Shown: positions 1 through 8,801 of the stretch, in pieces
How the letters are laid out: each line of letters opens with the position of its first letter
How positions within the stretch are numbered: position 1 is the first letter of the stretch
DNA from: Robertkochia sediminum
GTDB lineage: Bacteria > Bacteroidota > Bacteroidia > Flavobacteriales > Flavobacteriaceae
Direction of reading: 5' to 3'
Length of the DNA stretch: 64,000 nt
Assembly (NCBI RefSeq): GCF_016786255.1
Contig: NZ_JADMKT010000067.1
Location: 310,001-374,000, forward strand
Position numbers and translations under genes: made by a program
Notes under the pieces: generated by a model
What the model saw: the letters and a program-made list of their open reading frames with translations, nothing else
Databases searched by the model: none
What the model was told of the DNA's origin: nothing

Positions 1-150
1 GTCCCGTTTCTCCATAAGGTGTTTGACCACTTTTACAAGACGGGAAATAAGCCATGATCCTACGAGCCATATGAGAATGGCGCCAATGACCTTTGGACCG
101 TAAAAAACAATAAAGTCCAATCCCTTGTCTATCCATTTATCTAATTCCAT
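1..150 (-). CDS. Small-conductance mechanosensitive channel (MscS family), N-terminal part only
   Basis: The reverse strand from the ATG at 148-150 reads 50 residues and runs off the left edge of the window. It begins MELDKWIDKGLDFIVFYGP, then a hydrophobic segment (IGAILIWLVGSWLISRLV) and a basic, charged stretch. This is the same layout as the N-terminus of the complete MscS protein at 228-1070 (short amphipathic start, TM1 with WIIGFWLIRKLV). Given the tandem position on the same strand, it is most likely a second MscS paralogue. The pore helix and the cytoplasmic vestibule lie outside the window, so the family assignment rests on the N-terminus and on context. Confidence 0.7.
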   Translation of the reverse strand, partial: MELDKWIDKGLDFIVFYGPKVIGAILIWLVGSWLISRLVKVVKHLMEKRD

Positions 151-227
151 GCTAACGGTGTTTTAAAAGGTTAATGAAAACCTTAGCACAGTAAGTCGTC
201 GGGGATCAGACAAGGGGGAGGATCGCT

Positions 228-1070
228 TTATGCCTGCTTGTGGATCTCTACCTGGTGCGGATAAGGGATCTCGATGCCTTCAGCGTCAAATCGCATTTTC
301 AGCTCCTCCATAATATACCATCGGCAGTCCCAGAAATCGGCATTGGTAGCCCAATACCGCAGGTAAAGATTCACCGAACTGTCGCCCAGTTCTGCAACCA
401 TGACCTGTGGTTCAGGGTCCTTGAGTACTTTATCAAAATTGGTGGCAATATCCAGAAGAATATGCTTGGCCTTTCGAATGTCCGAATCGTAGCTGATCCC
501 TATGGTCAGACTTTCTCTTCGGGTGTTTTCTGCGCTGTAATTAATGATATTCTCATTGGCGAGTTTTCCATTGGGCACTACAGCCAACTGATTTCCGAAG
601 GTGTTCATCTTGGTGTTGATGATGCCTATTTCTTTCACGGTACCCATAACCCCCTGAGCTTCGATAAAATCACCTACTTTGAAGGGTTTGAATATGAGAA
701 TGAGTACGCCACCTGCAAAATTGGCCAGCGATCCCTGTAAGGCCAGACCCACCGCTAAACCGGCCGAAGCGATGATGGCAGCAAAAGAGGTGGTCTCTAC
801 TCCCATGGTGCCGAGAATTGCCAGGATGAGAAGTATTTTCAGAGCCCAGGAGAGCAGGTTCTTTAAAAAGAGTTTCAGGGAGAGGTCGTACTCCCTTTTA
901 TCCATGATGAATTCAACTCCCCTAACAAGCTTTCTGATCAGCCAGAAGCCGATGATCCAAAGGGCAATGGCGGCCCCTACTTTGATGAGCATGTCTACCA
1001 GGTCGAATTGAGCTGCATAATTGATGGCAGTATCGATCCATTGTTTGGTGTTGGTTGATGTGTCTTGCAT
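228..1070 (-). CDS. mscS: MscS-family small-conductance mechanosensitive ion channel
   Basis: A 280-residue inner-membrane channel that opens under membrane tension and releases solutes on hypo-osmotic shock. E. coli MscS has about 286 residues, so this is full length. Hydrophobic helices lie at about 28-48 and 70-90. A third, pore-lining helix at about 98-128 carries the family's Gly/Ala packing (GLALQGSLANFAGGVLILIF). The beta domain follows directly (FKVGDFIEAQGVMGTVKEI), then the mixed alpha/beta vestibule with the usual NG...ENIINYS segment. It lies 77 bp upstream of the next gene on its strand, the truncated paralogue at the window edge, so the two could be one transcript. Which of the paralogues is the main MscS cannot be judged here. 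Confidence 0.95.
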   Translation of the reverse strand: MQDTSTNTKQWIDTAINYAAQFDLVDMLIKVGAAIALWIIGFWLIRKLVRGVEFIMDKREYDLSLKLFLKNLLSWALKILLILAILGTMGVETTSFAAIIASAGLAVGLALQGSLANFAGGVLILIFKPFKVGDFIEAQGVMGTVKEIGIINTKMNTFGNQLAVVPNGKLANENIINYSAENTRRESLTIGISYDSDIRKAKHILLDIATNFDKVLKDPEPQVMVAELGDSSVNLYLRYWATNADFWDCRWYIMEELKMRFDAEGIEIPYPHQVEIHKQA

Positions 1071-1148
1071 GGTTATTTATTTTTCTTAAAATTAAGAAAT
1101 CCATTAAAGGAAAAATACATAATAACTTTCAAATGATTCATTTGGTCG

Positions 1149-3185
1149 TTATGGTGAATGGGGTCCTAATTGGGCTTTACAGGCCTCAAGGTTGTTCACC
1201 GGAAGGTTGCATTGCCGGTCGCGGCAAACATAGAAAAGCGTCTTTCCGGATTGATGGCGATCGCGAAGCAGCGGAATATTCCCCGGTTGCTCTGCAGGGG
1301 CCACGAGCACATTGGGCAGGTAGTCTGTTTGCAGTTTTCTTGCCTCTTGTACAGCATTGCTTCCGCTAATAGCCACCTCGTAGAAAGGGTGAGTATACCG
1401 CAGGGCGAGGCTCAGCCAATTGGCGTGGCTGTATGCATAAGCGCTGAGGTCTCCCTTCATGCGTCTAAGCATTTCATCGCAAATATTGCGGTAGCCGGTG
1501 TTTCCGAACAAGGCAGCCAGGAGGAACAGGTTATGAGCCATGGCCGAATTGGAAGCAGGGGTCACATTGTCGCTTTTTTCGATAGGGGTACTCACCAGTT
1601 GGGTGGTGCGTATGGAGGTAAATCGAAACATTCCGTTTTCCGGATCGTAGAAATTATCGATCACATAATTGGTGAATCCCCGTGCTTTGAGCAGGTATGC
1701 ATCGCCGCATCCGGCCTGATAGAGGTTGATATACGCTTCGATAAGAAAGGCGTAGTCTTCGAGGAATCCCTCGATCGTACCGCGGGTACCTCTGCGATAG
1801 TTGTGGATTACCCCTCCGTCGGATTGGGTCATGACCTGCTCGATAAAGGCCAGGTTTTTCAGGGCTGTTTCGAGAAATTTGGTTTCTCCGGTGGCGAGAT
1901 AGGCATGGGTCATACCGGTTATGGTAAGGGCATTCCACGAGGTAAGGCATTTATCATCAAGGCCGGGCGACTGCCGTTTCTTGCGAACCTCCAGTAATTT
2001 ATTTTTACAGGCTTCCAGGGTGTTGTTCAACCTTGCCCGATCTATCCCGTGATCCTTCATCAGTTCTTCGGTGGCAGAAGTTTTTAGCAGTACATAACGC
2101 CCTTCTTCCCAATGCCCTCTGGCATCGATGTGATAGGCACGTGCAAAGAGGTTGAAATCATCTCCAAGGATCTCCTCAAGTTCTGCCTTGGTCCATGTGT
2201 AATACGCCCCTTCTTCCATCTTGCCTTCATCATTGAGACTGTCGGCATCGAGGCTGGAGTAAAATTCACCTTTTTCGCCCTGCAGCTCCCGGGTTATAAA
2301 ATTGTATATACCATGAATGGCTTCCAGGTGATCCGGATCTTTGTATTTGCGCCAGGCCAGGGCATAGGTGGTGAGTAGCTGGGCATTGTCGTAAAGCATC
2401 ATTTCGAAGTGGGGCACATGCCAGCGTTCGTCGGTAGAGTACCTGGCGAATCCGCCCCCAAGCTGGTCGTAGATGCCCCCTCTTAGCATATGGTCAAGGG
2501 TGGTTTTAAAATGATCTTCTGTTTCCCGGTCGCCGGTAAGGGTAGCGTATTGAAGCAGGAAATTGAGGTTAACCGGCATCATGAACTTGGGGGCACCCTT
2601 TCTTCCCCCGTATACCGGGTCCATATAGGTGCTCCAATGCGCTACGGCCTCTGAAATAGCGGTTGCATTGGGCAGGCTTTTGTCTTCTGCCGGAGGCACC
2701 ATGTTCACGATCTGAAGTCCTTCGGTAAGTTTTTCGGCGTATTCTTCAACTTTTGGAAGGTCACTATGATAGAGCTCTCCCAATTGCTTCAGGGTAGAGA
2801 GCCATTGTTGCTTTTTAAAATAGGTACCTCCCCAGAAAGGCCTTCCGTCCGGTAATGCCACTACATTCATGGGCCAGCCGCCATTCCCGGTCATGATCTG
2901 TACGGCCGACATATAGAGCTGGTCGATATCGGGCCGCTCTTCGCGATCGACCTTGATGTTTATAAAATACCTGTTCATGACCGCAGCCACTTGCGGGTCT
3001 TCAAAACTTTCTTTCTCCATGACATGGCACCAATGGCAGGCAGCGTAGCCTACGCTAATGAGCAGGGGTTTGTTCTCCTTCCTGGCCAATGCCAGGGTGT
3101 CTTCGTTCCAGGCCTTCCAATGTACCGGGTTTTCTGCGTGTTGCTGGAGGTACGGACTGTTTTCCTTGTGTAATTCGTTTCCCAT
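1149..3185 (-). CDS. DUF255 / YyaL-type thioredoxin-fold protein with six-hairpin domain
   Basis: A 678-residue protein of the widespread YyaL/SPATA20 family. The N-terminal ~170 residues are a thioredoxin-like fold with a redox-type Cys pair in the family signature AACHWCHVME (C50 and C53), followed by NRYFINIKVDREERPDID and the GGWPMNV loop that replaces the cis-Pro region. The remaining ~500 residues look like an (alpha/alpha)6 barrel of the kind seen in N-acylglucosamine 2-epimerases and glycosidases (motifs GGIYDQLGGGFARYS, SSLDADS, TSWNAL, ASNSAMAHNL). No signal peptide is present, so it should be cytosolic. The family's biochemical role is not settled. Length and motifs are intact. Confidence 0.93.
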   Translation of the reverse strand: MGNELHKENSPYLQQHAENPVHWKAWNEDTLALARKENKPLLISVGYAACHWCHVMEKESFEDPQVAAVMNRYFINIKVDREERPDIDQLYMSAVQIMTGNGGWPMNVVALPDGRPFWGGTYFKKQQWLSTLKQLGELYHSDLPKVEEYAEKLTEGLQIVNMVPPAEDKSLPNATAISEAVAHWSTYMDPVYGGRKGAPKFMMPVNLNFLLQYATLTGDRETEDHFKTTLDHMLRGGIYDQLGGGFARYSTDERWHVPHFEMMLYDNAQLLTTYALAWRKYKDPDHLEAIHGIYNFITRELQGEKGEFYSSLDADSLNDEGKMEEGAYYTWTKAELEEILGDDFNLFARAYHIDARGHWEEGRYVLLKTSATEELMKDHGIDRARLNNTLEACKNKLLEVRKKRQSPGLDDKCLTSWNALTITGMTHAYLATGETKFLETALKNLAFIEQVMTQSDGGVIHNYRRGTRGTIEGFLEDYAFLIEAYINLYQAGCGDAYLLKARGFTNYVIDNFYDPENGMFRFTSIRTTQLVSTPIEKSDNVTPASNSAMAHNLFLLAALFGNTGYRNICDEMLRRMKGDLSAYAYSHANWLSLALRYTHPFYEVAISGSNAVQEARKLQTDYLPNVLVAPAEQPGNIPLLRDRHQSGKTLFYVCRDRQCNLPVNNLEACKAQLGPHSP

Positions 3186-3193
3186 AAGTTCAT

Positions 3194-3222
3194 AAAAAAA
3201 ACGTCCTCGCTAGAAGGACGTT
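3194..3222 (-). terminator. Rho-independent terminator of the dodecin gene
   Basis: On the minus strand the 8-bp stem AACGTCCT/AGGACGTT (3215-3222 with 3200-3207) has a 7-nt loop and is followed by a T run (A run 3194-3200 on the plus strand). It sits between the dodecin stop codon and the next minus-strand start at 3185. Dodecin is therefore probably transcribed alone. Confidence 0.85.
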
Positions 3223-3247
3223 GATCGGTCATTTTTGCGGGGTGCAA

Positions 3248-3448
3248 TTATTTAATGCCAAAGGTGATCTTAACATTCACGCGATAGGATGAGATCTTAC
3301 CGTCTTTTACAGTGGCACTTTGCTCGTTAATATACACAGATCTGATATTATCTACGGTTTCGGAAGCTTTTTGAACAGCTTTGTCGGCGGCATCTTCCCA
3401 GCTTTTATCAGATTCAGCGAGGAGTTCGATTACTTTTAATAGAGACAT
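3248..3448 (-). CDS. Dodecin family flavin-binding protein
   Basis: A 66-residue protein of standard dodecin length. The sequence shows the family pattern of one helix packed on a three-stranded sheet: VIELLAESDKSWEDAADKAVQKA for the helix, then a strand with IRSVYI and a C-terminal strand RVNVKITFGIK. Family members assemble into hollow dodecamers that store or buffer riboflavin, FMN or FAD. The conserved aromatic that stacks on flavin in archaeal and halophilic members normally lies near SW; a Trp is present at residue 17. The gene has its own terminator and no close operon partner. Confidence 0.93.
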   Translation of the reverse strand: MSLLKVIELLAESDKSWEDAADKAVQKASETVDNIRSVYINEQSATVKDGKISSYRVNVKITFGIK

Positions 3449-3637
3449 AATTCTACGTTTTAAATTTTACTTAAATTTATAGAATAAAGATAATAAATTC
3501 CTTCGGGAAGACATTGTAAATAGCTGGTAATCAATAGGTAACATATCGGATAAATATAGAGTTAATCTATTTTTAACGCTTAGATAACGGGTGTTGTTCA
3601 AAGATGTACCACATTTACAGTTAGCCAAATATTTTTT

Positions 3638-5899
3638 ATGGAACAATTATATATCTTCATGTTGGTAGCCCTGTTCGTATTGGCTATTACCGATCTGGTC
3701 GTAGGGGTTAGCAATGATGCAGTAAATTTCCTGAATTCAGCCGTAGGTTCAAATGCGGCTACCCTCCGAACTATTTTAATCATTGCCAGTATTGGGGTTG
3801 CTGTGGGAGCGATCTTTTCCAGCGGACTCATGGAAGTGGCACGTAAAGGGATATTTGATCCTTCCCGGTTCTATTTTGATGAGATCATGATCATTTTTAT
3901 ATCGGTCATGATCACCGATATCTTATTGCTGGACCTGTTCAATTCTCTGGCTCTGCCTACCTCTACTACGGTTTCTATCGTATTCGAGTTGCTGGGAGCA
4001 GCGGTTGCTGTTTCGATGATCAAGATCCTCAGTGCCGATGGCAGCATGCTGGAACTGGGCGATTATATTAACGGTGCCAAAGCTACCGAGATCATTTTGG
4101 GAATACTCCTGTCTGTAGCCATTGCCTTTACTATAGGTGCGATTGTACAATGGTTATCCCGGATGCTGTTTTCCTTTCACTATGAAAGACGCCTGAAATG
4201 GGTTGGTGGTATTTTTGGCGGGATCGCCATTAGTGCCATTACGTATTTTATACTTATTAAAGGGATCAAGGGGATTAGCATTATCCCTGCATCTTTCCTC
4301 AAACTGGTTACGGAAAATCAATGGGTGATCCTGTTGGGTAGTTTTGTGGTCTTCGGCCTGCTCTCCCAATTCCTGGTAAATTACACCAAGGTGAATTTGC
4401 TCAAGGTGATCATCCTTATCGGGACCTTTGCCCTGGCGCTTGCTTTTGCGGGGAACGACCTGGTAAACTTTATCGGGGTGCCTATTGCAGCCTTCCAGTC
4501 GTATGAGCTGTGGCACGCTTCCTACGAGGCAACGGGCGTATTGCCCTCGGAGTACGCCATGGATTCGCTGGCCGGAAAGGTAGAAACCCCGACTTACCTG
4601 CTGGTGTTTGCAGGGATCGTTATGGTGGTTACCCTGTGGCTGTCTAAAAAGGCACGTGCCGTGATGTATACAGAGATCAACCTCGCCCGAAGTGGAGATG
4701 GTTCGGAAAAATTTAATCCTAATTTCCTTTCCCGTATCATCGTTAGGGCTTCGGTGAACCTTAACGCTGCTCTGCTTTTGGTCATGCCTAATAAGATAAA
4801 GACGGCCATTGACGAAAACTTTAAGCAACCATTTGAAGAGAAGAAGAAAAGTAAGGAAGAGCCTGCCTTCGATATGGTTCGTGCTGCTGTGAATCTTATG
4901 GTGGCCAGTATCCTGATCTCGATAGCCACCAATATGAAATTACCCCTGTCTACTACCTATGTGTCATTTATGGTGGCCATGGGTACCTCTTTGGCTGACA
5001 AGGCTTGGGGAAGAGAGAGTGCTGTATACAGGGTAGCCGGGGTGTTCAATGTGATCGGTGGTTGGTTTATTACTGCCCTGGTCGCTTTTAGTGCAGCTGC
5101 CATCTTCGCTACCTGTATCTATTTTGGAGGGCTGTATGCGCTTATTGCCCTTCTTGCTCTTGCGGCAGTATTATTGGTGCGAAGCTTCCTGGCACATCGC
5201 CGTGCTGAAAAGAAACGAGCACTGGAAGAGAAAAAAGACCGTACCTCCCTGATCACGATCAATGAATTGATCACTGAGAGTTCCGGGAATATATCCAGTG
5301 TTATAGGCGGAATAAATAGTATCTATTCGGACACCATAGACAACCTGGGACTCCAGGATCTTAAGAAGCTTAAAAAAAGTAAAAAGAAACTTGGGGCACT
5401 TGAAGATGAGGTGGATAACCTGAAAGGTGAGGTGTTCTATTTTATCAAATCCCTGGATGAAAATTCGGTAGCTGCCAGTAAGTTCCATATTCTCATACTC
5501 GATTACCTTCAGGATATGATCCAGTCTATTGGCTATATCAGTAAGTATTCATACAACCACGTAAATAACAACCACCGCAACCTGAAGTTCAACCAGATAC
5601 GCGACCTGAAGCGTATTGACGATCGTCTACAGGAACTTTTTGATCGGGTTAAGGCCGATTTTGACAATAACAGCTTTGAGAATATCAGTGAGATCGTAAC
5701 AGATCACCACGCCTTGCTCGATGAGGTTTCTGCACTTATTGAAAAGCAGGTAAGCCGCATTCGAAGCACAGAAACGAGTCCGAAGAACACCAAACTGTAC
5801 TTCAGTTTACTTTTGGAGACCAAAGACCTCATTATCGGAACCGTAAATCTGCTGAGCTTGTTTAGCGAGTTCAATGTGAAATACGCTAAGATCAAATAA
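3638..5899 (+). CDS. PiT-type inorganic phosphate transporter with C-terminal PhoU-like domain
   Basis: A 753-residue inner-membrane transporter of the PHO4/PiT family, which couples phosphate uptake to H+ or Na+. The duplicated family signature is visible: an N-terminal GVSNDAVNFLNSAVGSNAAT repeat and an internal GNDLVNFIGVPIAAFQS repeat, plus two copies of the LP-(T/L)-STT loop (ALPTSTTVSIVFEL and LPLSTTYVSFMVAM). About twelve hydrophobic helices precede residue ~520. The last ~230 residues are soluble, charged and helical (DLKKLKKSKKKLGALEDEVDNLKGEVFYFIKSLDE), resembling the PhoU/DUF47 helical bundle that elsewhere is a separate protein encoded next to PiT. The gene is transcribed alone and ends at a strong bidirectional terminator. 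Confidence 0.94.
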   Translation: MEQLYIFMLVALFVLAITDLVVGVSNDAVNFLNSAVGSNAATLRTILIIASIGVAVGAIFSSGLMEVARKGIFDPSRFYFDEIMIIFISVMITDILLLDLFNSLALPTSTTVSIVFELLGAAVAVSMIKILSADGSMLELGDYINGAKATEIILGILLSVAIAFTIGAIVQWLSRMLFSFHYERRLKWVGGIFGGIAISAITYFILIKGIKGISIIPASFLKLVTENQWVILLGSFVVFGLLSQFLVNYTKVNLLKVIILIGTFALALAFAGNDLVNFIGVPIAAFQSYELWHASYEATGVLPSEYAMDSLAGKVETPTYLLVFAGIVMVVTLWLSKKARAVMYTEINLARSGDGSEKFNPNFLSRIIVRASVNLNAALLLVMPNKIKTAIDENFKQPFEEKKKSKEEPAFDMVRAAVNLMVASILISIATNMKLPLSTTYVSFMVAMGTSLADKAWGRESAVYRVAGVFNVIGGWFITALVAFSAAAIFATCIYFGGLYALIALLALAAVLLVRSFLAHRRAEKKRALEEKKDRTSLITINELITESSGNISSVIGGINSIYSDTIDNLGLQDLKKLKKSKKKLGALEDEVDNLKGEVFYFIKSLDENSVAASKFHILILDYLQDMIQSIGYISKYSYNHVNNNHRNLKFNQIRDLKRIDDRLQELFDRVKADFDNNSFENISEIVTDHHALLDEVSALIEKQVSRIRSTETSPKNTKLYFSLLLETKDLIIGTVNLLSLFSEFNVKYAKIK

Positions 5900-5914
5900 G
5901 TACACGCACTACAT

Positions 5915-5946
5915 AAAAAAACCGCGCTCATGGCGCGGTTTTTTTT
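5915..5946. terminator. Bidirectional terminator between the phosphate transporter and nifU-like gene
   Basis: Perfect stem ACCGCGC/GCGCGGT (5921-5927 and 5933-5939) with a 5-nt loop, flanked by an A run on the left and a T run on the right. It therefore works for both convergent genes, which end at 5899 and 5963. Confidence 0.92.
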
Positions 5947-5962
5947 ATGCTTTAAGGCTTGC

Positions 5963-6895
5963 TTACCCGTTAATAGCGATCACTTCATTTACCTTATCGT
6001 GAAGCATGTTCTTCAACATGGTCTCGATCCCGTTCTTCAGGGTAAAGGTAGACGAAGGGCATCCGCTACATGCCCCTTGCAGGATCACTTTTACGGTTTT
6101 TGCTTCTTCGTCGTAAGAGTCGAACATAATATTCCCACCATCGCTGGCCACAGCCGGTTTCACATATTCGTCAAGGATAGCCACGATCTGCTGTGAAGTT
6201 TCGCTGAGATGGGACAGGTCCGGTTTAGCAGGGTTGGCCTTGGCAGCACCTGCTGCCGGCTGACCTCCCGGTTGCTTGCTTATAGCTTCTACGGTCACAA
6301 TATCTTTTCCTTCCTCTATGAACGATCTCAGGAATTCTCTCAGTTCCATCGTGATGTCGTTCCACTCGGCAATATCGTATTTGATCACCGATACGTAGTT
6401 TTCGTCAATGAATACCTCTTTTACGAATGGGAAGTGGAAGAGTCCTGTTGCCAAGGGCGAAGGTTTAGCCTCTTCGATATTCTTGAATTCGTAGGGCGCC
6501 AGTACCAGTTTCTTATTGGCAACGAATTTCATCGCTGCCGGGTTTGGGGTGCTTTCGGCATAAATGGTAACCGGTACTTTTTTATCCTGGGTGTTATCTG
6601 TATCAACGATCACCGGTTCTCCCGAATTGAGGTAGTTTTCGATCTGCTCGGCAACCTCTTCCTGAACATCGGGCCACTCGACAATATCAAAACGCTCGAT
6701 GGCGATAAAGTTACCCGAGATGTATACGGTTTTGGTAAACGGCAGATAGAATAACTGCTTAGCCAGCGGACTCACAGCCGCTTCGTCGACATTGCGGAAT
6801 TCGTAATTCCTGTCTCTCGAAATAAATTTATTGGCTTCAAATTTTACTATAGAAGGCCTGTTGGTAGGCTTGATCTGGATCTCAACCTTTGTCAT
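5963..6895 (-). CDS. NifU/Nfu-type iron-sulfur cluster carrier with two Nfu N-terminal domains
   Basis: A 310-residue cytosolic protein. It has two consecutive Nfu N-terminal domains (each with a (P/A)..(M/V)KF.A/VNK....Y.F.N..EA..SPLA..LF..PFV..V motif) and a C-terminal NifU domain whose CSGCPSS motif binds a 4Fe-4S cluster for delivery to apoproteins. I place the start at 6893-6895 (MTKVEIQIKPT) and not at the upstream in-frame ATG at 6943, because a perfect -7 box (TATTTTTG on the minus strand, 6912-6919) lies between them. Two N domains on one chain is common in Bacteroidota. No other iron-sulfur assembly gene is adjacent. Confidence 0.92.
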   Translation of the reverse strand: MTKVEIQIKPTNRPSIVKFEANKFISRDRNYEFRNVDEAAVSPLAKQLFYLPFTKTVYISGNFIAIERFDIVEWPDVQEEVAEQIENYLNSGEPVIVDTDNTQDKKVPVTIYAESTPNPAAMKFVANKKLVLAPYEFKNIEEAKPSPLATGLFHFPFVKEVFIDENYVSVIKYDIAEWNDITMELREFLRSFIEEGKDIVTVEAISKQPGGQPAAGAAKANPAKPDLSHLSETSQQIVAILDEYVKPAVASDGGNIMFDSYDEEAKTVKVILQGACSGCPSSTFTLKNGIETMLKNMLHDKVNEVIAING

Positions 6896-6911
6896 AGTCA
6901 CAATTTTAGCG

Positions 6912-6919
6912 CAAAAATA
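6912..6919 (-). promoter_or_regulatory. -7 promoter box of the nifU-like gene
   Basis: The minus strand reads TATTTTTG, a perfect match to the Bacteroidota TAnnTTTG box, ending 16 nt before the ATG. It fixes the start codon choice at 6895. No clear -33 TTG is seen at the expected distance. Confidence 0.55.
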
Positions 6920-7072
6920 CAAAAACACAATCGAATAGCACACAGGGTTAAGAGGTCTTATGACCGGCGACCATCACACTTAGAGGCAAGTCTGTAATGA
7001 ATTCATGTTAAAGAGCGTTTTTTTGTTTTCAGGTTAGATGAATTCCCCCGAAATTTGCTTAAAAGCGCAAGC

Positions 7073-7597
7073 ATGATCATCAAAGAAGTCAGGGGGAAAG
7101 CCCCACAATACGGAAAGAATTGTTTTTTTGCCGACAATGCCACCATCATTGGAGAGGTCATCATGGGAAATGAGTGTAGTGTCTGGTTCAACGCGGTCGT
7201 ACGCGGAGATGTACATTTCATCAAAATGGGCGATAAGGTCAATGTGCAGGATGGAGCAGTGATACACTGTACCTACCAGAAGTGCCCGGTAACCATTGGT
7301 AACAATGTCTCTATAGGGCATAATGCCATTGTGCATGGCTGTACCATAGAAGATAACGTGCTTATTGGTATGGGAAGTATTGTGATGGATGAATGTGTGG
7401 TAGAAAGTAATGCCATTATTGCCGCCGGAGCTGTGGTGACCAAGGGAACCAGGGTGCAGTCGGGTTGTATTTATGCCGGCGTACCGGCTAAAAATATAGG
7501 CAAGGTAAGTCCGGAACTCAGCACTGGTGAGATACAGCGTATTGCCGATAATTATGTGACCTATGCCTCCTGGTTCAAGGAAGGTGATACGGTTTGA
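7073..7597 (+). CDS. Gamma-class carbonic anhydrase-like hexapeptide-repeat protein
   Basis: A 174-residue left-handed beta-helix protein. Hexapeptide repeats run from ATIIGEVIMG to AIIAAGAVVTKG. The gamma carbonic anhydrase features are present: the R-G-D segment (VVRGDVHFIKMGDKVNVQDGAVIH) and His residues at the metal positions (IHC..., IGHNAIVHGC). The C-terminal helix (PELSTGEIQRIADNYVTYASWF) is the usual trimer-packing helix. Such proteins (YrdA/PaaY/CaiE group) hydrate CO2 or are inactive relatives. Start chosen at the ATG at 7073 (MIIKEVRGKAPQYG), which matches family N-termini. It is followed closely by fabD, which has its own promoter. Confidence 0.9.
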   Translation: MIIKEVRGKAPQYGKNCFFADNATIIGEVIMGNECSVWFNAVVRGDVHFIKMGDKVNVQDGAVIHCTYQKCPVTIGNNVSIGHNAIVHGCTIEDNVLIGMGSIVMDECVVESNAIIAAGAVVTKGTRVQSGCIYAGVPAKNIGKVSPELSTGEIQRIADNYVTYASWFKEGDTV

Positions 7598-7607
7598 ATT
7601 AATTAGC

Positions 7608-7615
7608 TACTTTTG
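7608..7615 (+). promoter_or_regulatory. -7 promoter box upstream of fabD
   Basis: TACTTTTG matches TAnnTTTG exactly, 25 nt before the fabD ATG. A TTTG at 7593-7596 is too close to act as a standard -33 element. Confidence 0.5.
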
Positions 7616-7640
7616 CATTTGAATATTCAAAACACGAAGC

Positions 7641-8534
7641 ATGAAAGCATTTGTTTTCCCCGGACAGGGGGCGCAATTTTCGGGTATGGGATTAGACCTC
7701 TATGAGAGATCTCCCGAGGCCCAGAGACTTTTTGAACAAGCGAACGAAATTCTTGGGTTTTCCATTACCGATATCATGTTTGAAGGTTCTGCCGAAGACC
7801 TCAAGCAAACCAAAGTTACCCAACCAGCGATCTTTTTGCATTCGGTGATCCTGAGCAAAGTAATGGGAGACGCCTTTAAACCGGATATGGTTGCGGGGCA
7901 TTCACTGGGAGAACTATCTGCCCTGGTAGCCAATGGCGCATTAAAGTTTGAAGACGGACTCCAACTGGTATCCCGAAGAGCTATGGCTATGCAGAAAGCC
8001 TGTGAGCTGGTACCAAGTACCATGGCTGCGGTTTTAGGTTTAGACGACAAAGACGTTGAAGAAGTATGTGCAGATATGCAAGGTATCGTTGTTCCCGCGA
8101 ACTACAACTGTCCCGGACAGTTGGTGATCTCCGGTGAGCTGCATGCCGTTGAAAAGGCCTGTGAGGCCATGAAGGAACGCGGAGCGAAAAGAGCGCTGCT
8201 ACTTCCTGTTGGAGGTGCTTTCCACTCACCACTTATGGAGCCTGCCCGTGAAGAACTGGCAGCAGCTATTGAACAAACGGAGTTTAGCACACCGATTTGT
8301 CCGGTATACCAAAATGTGACCACAACCGCTGTGACTGATCCTGAAGAGATCAAGAAGAACCTGATCGCTCAGTTAACAGCTCCTGTTAAATGGACGCAGA
8401 GCGTTAGACAAATGATCGCCGATGGTGCTACATCCTTTACCGAAGTAGGTCCCGGAAAAGTGCTGCAGGGTCTTGTGAAAAAGATCGATCGCAGTGCTGA
8501 AGTGGCATCGGGGTTATTCATTTCGGAGGAATAG
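7641..8534 (+). CDS. fabD: Malonyl-CoA:ACP transacylase
   Basis: A 297-residue cytosolic enzyme that moves malonyl from CoA to acyl carrier protein, the entry step of type II fatty acid elongation. All expected elements are visible: the oxyanion-hole motif FPGQGAQ (6-12), the nucleophile elbow GHSLGE with Ser88, the arginine segment SRRAMAMQ that binds the malonyl carboxylate, and the catalytic His195 in AFHSPLM. The length fits the family (about 300 residues). It has its own -7 box, so the gamma carbonic anhydrase upstream need not share its transcript. No other fab gene is adjacent. Confidence 0.97.
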   Translation: MKAFVFPGQGAQFSGMGLDLYERSPEAQRLFEQANEILGFSITDIMFEGSAEDLKQTKVTQPAIFLHSVILSKVMGDAFKPDMVAGHSLGELSALVANGALKFEDGLQLVSRRAMAMQKACELVPSTMAAVLGLDDKDVEEVCADMQGIVVPANYNCPGQLVISGELHAVEKACEAMKERGAKRALLLPVGGAFHSPLMEPAREELAAAIEQTEFSTPICPVYQNVTTTAVTDPEEIKKNLIAQLTAPVKWTQSVRQMIADGATSFTEVGPGKVLQGLVKKIDRSAEVASGLFISEE

Positions 8535-8563
8535 CCTGTGGCCTGTTAACCCTGGATCGTCAA

Positions 8564-8797
8564 ATGAAGAAGTTTATAATGATTGTTCTGGCCCTGGGAG
8601 TAGCGGTTGGAACAGTTTCCTGCAGGGAGAAAACTACTGCAGAAAAGATCGAAGATTCCCTGAAAAGGGCCGGTAAGAAACTTGAGGAAGCCGGAGAAGA
8701 ACTTGAAGACGCAGCAGAAGAAGCCGGGGAGGCCCTGGAAGAAGAAGCTGAAAAAGTTCAGGATCGATTAAAGAAAAAGATCGGCAAGATCAAATAA
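8564..8797 (+). CDS. Small helical lipoprotein with Glu/Ala/Lys-rich heptads
   Basis: 77 residues. The N-terminus is a lipoprotein signal (MKKFIMIVLALGVAVGTVSC, Cys20 in VSC). The mature part is an almost continuous amphipathic helix of 11-residue-like repeats (KLEEAGEELEDAAEEAGEAL), with no aromatic core. It resembles apolipoprotein-like or YtxH-type envelope proteins. The role is unknown; a membrane-surface or coiled-coil spacer is plausible. It lies 29 bp after fabD on the same strand and ends at a strong terminator. Confidence 0.75.
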   Translation: MKKFIMIVLALGVAVGTVSCREKTTAEKIEDSLKRAGKKLEEAGEELEDAAEEAGEALEEEAEKVQDRLKKKIGKIK

Positions 8798-8801
8798 TAA
8801 A

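Noticed and set aside
240..740. 166-codon plus-strand frame
   Set aside because: It lies antisense within the mscS gene, whose product matches its family along the whole length; the frame has no protein-like features.
4154..4828. 224-codon minus-strand frame
   Set aside because: Antisense to the phosphate transporter; His- and Gln-rich shadow of hydrophobic codons.
8108..8120. Palindrome CTGTCCCGGACAG as regulatory site
   Set aside because: It lies inside fabD in a conserved coding segment; most likely coincidence.
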